In this document: positions 5,109-6,689 of the stretch, in pieces
How the letters are laid out: the number at the start of each line of letters is the position of its first letter
How positions within the stretch are numbered: position 1 is the first letter of the stretch
Assembly (NCBI GenBank): GCA_023433685.1
Contig: JAEYUD010000108.1
Location: forward strand, 1 to 6,689
Direction of reading: 5' to 3'
From: Bacteroidota bacterium
GTDB taxonomy: Bacteria; Bacteroidota; Ignavibacteria; Ignavibacteriales; Ignavibacteriaceae
Length of the DNA: 6,689 bases
The notes under the pieces: model-generated
The model's database searches: none
Told to the model about the DNA's origin: nothing
What the model saw: only the letters and a program-made list of their open reading frames with translations
Translations under genes and position numbers: made by a program

Positions 5109-6689
5109 TTATTTACGCTTTCTTTTTGCGGGTTCTTTCTTTGCTGCTTCATCAATGTACTGAAGTGCTTCTTCAAAGGTGATCTCTTTCGGTTCCTTCC
5201 CTTTCGGTATCTTCGCGTTAACTTTGCCGTTGGAAATATATGGACCAAAACGACCGTTCAACACTTTAACCGACGGATCTTCTATGAAACTTTTAATGTT
5301 TCTGGCGGCTTCAGCATCATTCTTGGCGTTGATCAGTTCAATGCATTCTTCTTCCGTAATGCCCAACGGATCAATGTTTTTGGGAATCGAGTAAAACTTC
5401 GACATGTGCTTCACGTAAGGTCCAAATCTTCCTTCTGCTACCACGAGTTCCTGACCTTCATATTCGCCGGCTATTCTTGGGAGCCGGAACAGGTCGAGCG
5501 CCTCTTCCAAAGTAAGTGTTTCGATCCGCTGCCCTTTTTTAAGAGAAGCGAGTTTTGGCTTTACTTCCGGATCATCTGGGCTATATATCTGTGCCACCGG
5601 ACCGTATTTCGCCATTCTTACAATAACATCAAGACCCGAGTGGGGATCCTTCCCTAACTCCCGGCTTCCGGTTGCCCTTTCACTTGTCGCGATCGTGTCG
5701 TTCACTGTTTTGTGGAATGGCTGATAAAACTTCTTCAGCATTTCAGCCCGCTCGATTTCACCTTTGGCAATGTCATCAAGCTGTTTTTCGATCTTCGCAG
5801 TGAATTTGAAGTCAAGTATGTTCGGGAAGTATTTCACCAGAAAATCATTAACGATGAACGCGATATCGGTTGGGAACAACTTTCCTTTGTCCGCACCGGT
5901 GATCTCGGTCTTCTCTTCCGTGGATATCTTCCCTGAATCATTGAGGGTTAACTTCATGTAATTGCGGGACTTACCCTCTCTCTCCTCTTTCACGACGTAA
6001 CCCCTGTCCTGAATTGTTGAGATGATCGGAGCGTATGTTGAAGGCCTTCCGATGCCAAGCTCTTCTAATTTTTTTACGAGGGCTGCCTCAGTGTATCGGG
6101 CCGATGGTCTGGTAAATCTCTGGGTTGCGGTGATCTCTTTCATCTTCAAAGGTTGACCCACCGAGAGTGGTGGAAGTATCGCCACATCCTCTTCATCGCT
6201 CTCTTCATCATCCTTCGACTCAATGTAGAGCTTCAGAAATCCGTCAAAAAGTATCACTTCGCCCGTGGCGATGAACTTGTGAGGCGAAGTCGAGACAGCT
6301 ATATCAACTGTGGTCTTCTCTATCCGGGCATCGCTCATTTGCGATGCAAGTGCCCTCTTCCAGATAAGATCATAAAGGGCCGCCTCATCCCTCGAAAGTA
6401 TAGAGATTTTCCGGTTCTTGAAGTAAGTGGGTCTGATCGCCTCATGTGCTTCCTGAGCATTGGCAGATTTCGTTTTATACTTCCTGAAGTGGTGGTAATC
6501 ACCGCCAAAGTTCTCCGTAATGGTCTCTTTCGCGCTCGCCAGGGCGAAATCTGAAAGATTTACCGAGTCGGTTCTCATGTAAGTGATGTGCCCGGCTTCG
6601 TAAAGATTTTGGGCGATTCTCATTGTTTTCGACACCGAAAACCTCAATTTTCTGGCGGCTTCCTGCTGAAGTGTCGATGTGGTGAAAGG
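5109..6689 (-). CDS. topA: DNA topoisomerase I (type IA), 5' end outside the window
   Basis: The enzyme relaxes negative supercoils by cutting one strand through a tyrosine-DNA link. The last 526 codons are visible; the frame is open to base 6689, so the N-terminal TOPRIM domain and the start are missing. The fragment begins PFTTSTLQQEAARKLRFS, a conserved segment shortly before the active site. The catalytic Tyr is residue 37 of the fragment (codon 6581-6579) in GHITYMRTDS. EAHEAIRPT (about 80-88) and EELGIGRPSTYAPIISTIQDRGY (about 209-231) are type IA signatures. An acidic linker (DDEESDEEDV) lies near 160-169. The C-terminus has glycine/aromatic repeats (KYGP, GRFGPYVKH, GRFGPYISN at about 361, 420 and 479) and a basic KKEPAKRKRK tail. 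There are no zinc-ribbon cysteines, unlike E. coli TopA; this C-terminal style is known in other phyla. The stop is TAA 5111-5109. Confidence 0.97.
   Translation of the reverse strand, partial: PFTTSTLQQEAARKLRFSVSKTMRIAQNLYEAGHITYMRTDSVNLSDFALASAKETITENFGGDYHHFRKYKTKSANAQEAHEAIRPTYFKNRKISILSRDEAALYDLIWKRALASQMSDARIEKTTVDIAVSTSPHKFIATGEVILFDGFLKLYIESKDDEESDEEDVAILPPLSVGQPLKMKEITATQRFTRPSARYTEAALVKKLEELGIGRPSTYAPIISTIQDRGYVVKEEREGKSRNYMKLTLNDSGKISTEEKTEITGADKGKLFPTDIAFIVNDFLVKYFPNILDFKFTAKIEKQLDDIAKGEIERAEMLKKFYQPFHKTVNDTIATSERATGSRELGKDPHSGLDVIVRMAKYGPVAQIYSPDDPEVKPKLASLKKGQRIETLTLEEALDLFRLPRIAGEYEGQELVVAEGRFGPYVKHMSKFYSIPKNIDPLGITEEECIELINAKNDAEAARNIKSFIEDPSVKVLNGRFGPYISNGKVNAKIPKGKEPKEITFEEALQYIDEAAKKEPAKRKRK

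Noticed and set aside
6153..6554. 133-codon plus-strand open frame inside topA
   Set aside because: It is antisense to conserved TopA sequence and looks like random translation; a shadow frame.

Overview
The window looks like ordinary chromosomal bacterial DNA. Every gene lies on the minus strand, so transcription runs from the high coordinates toward base 1. In that order the genes are: topA (5' end cut off by the window), tRNA-Gly(GCC), tRNA-Cys(GCA), pcm, miaA, an AtuA/DUF1446-family gene, a small gene for the AtuA C-terminal domain, prfB, and a cyclic-nucleotide-binding-domain gene whose 3' end is cut off. I see no mobile element, CRISPR array or origin, and no gene on the plus strand.

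The organism is not certain. The promoter in front of tRNA-Gly fits the Bacteroidota/Chlorobiota-type pattern (TTG, 20 nt, TATATTTG), but it also reads as a normal sigma-70 promoter. Most genes here have Shine-Dalgarno sequences, the base composition is near balanced, and TopA ends in repeats and a lysine/arginine-rich tail instead of zinc ribbons. A member of the FCB group, for example the Ignavibacteria/Chlorobi side, is my best guess at low confidence.

Right part (5109-6689): topA from just before its active-site tyrosine to its stop. Middle (4712-5108): two tRNA genes with encoded CCA ends. Each is followed directly by an RNA hairpin ending in the same T-run sequence. The hairpin after tRNA-Cys is very long (about 23 continuous pairs).

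Left part (1-4711): a tight operon-like run. pcm overlaps miaA by 16 bases, miaA overlaps the AtuA-family gene by one base, one base separates the two AtuA genes, and gaps of 12 and 10 bases follow. The run mixes protein repair (Pcm), tRNA modification (MiaA), translation termination (RF2) and a catabolism-associated AtuA pair. The tRNA-Cys just upstream has the A36-A37-A38 anticodon loop that MiaA recognises.

The most notable observation is in prfB. Its coding sequence is interrupted by a programmed +1 frameshift site placed exactly as in E. coli RF2, but the in-frame stop is UAA followed by G (TAT CTT TAA G), not the canonical UGA followed by C. RF1 also reads UAA, so the usual RF2-only autoregulatory logic would be altered.
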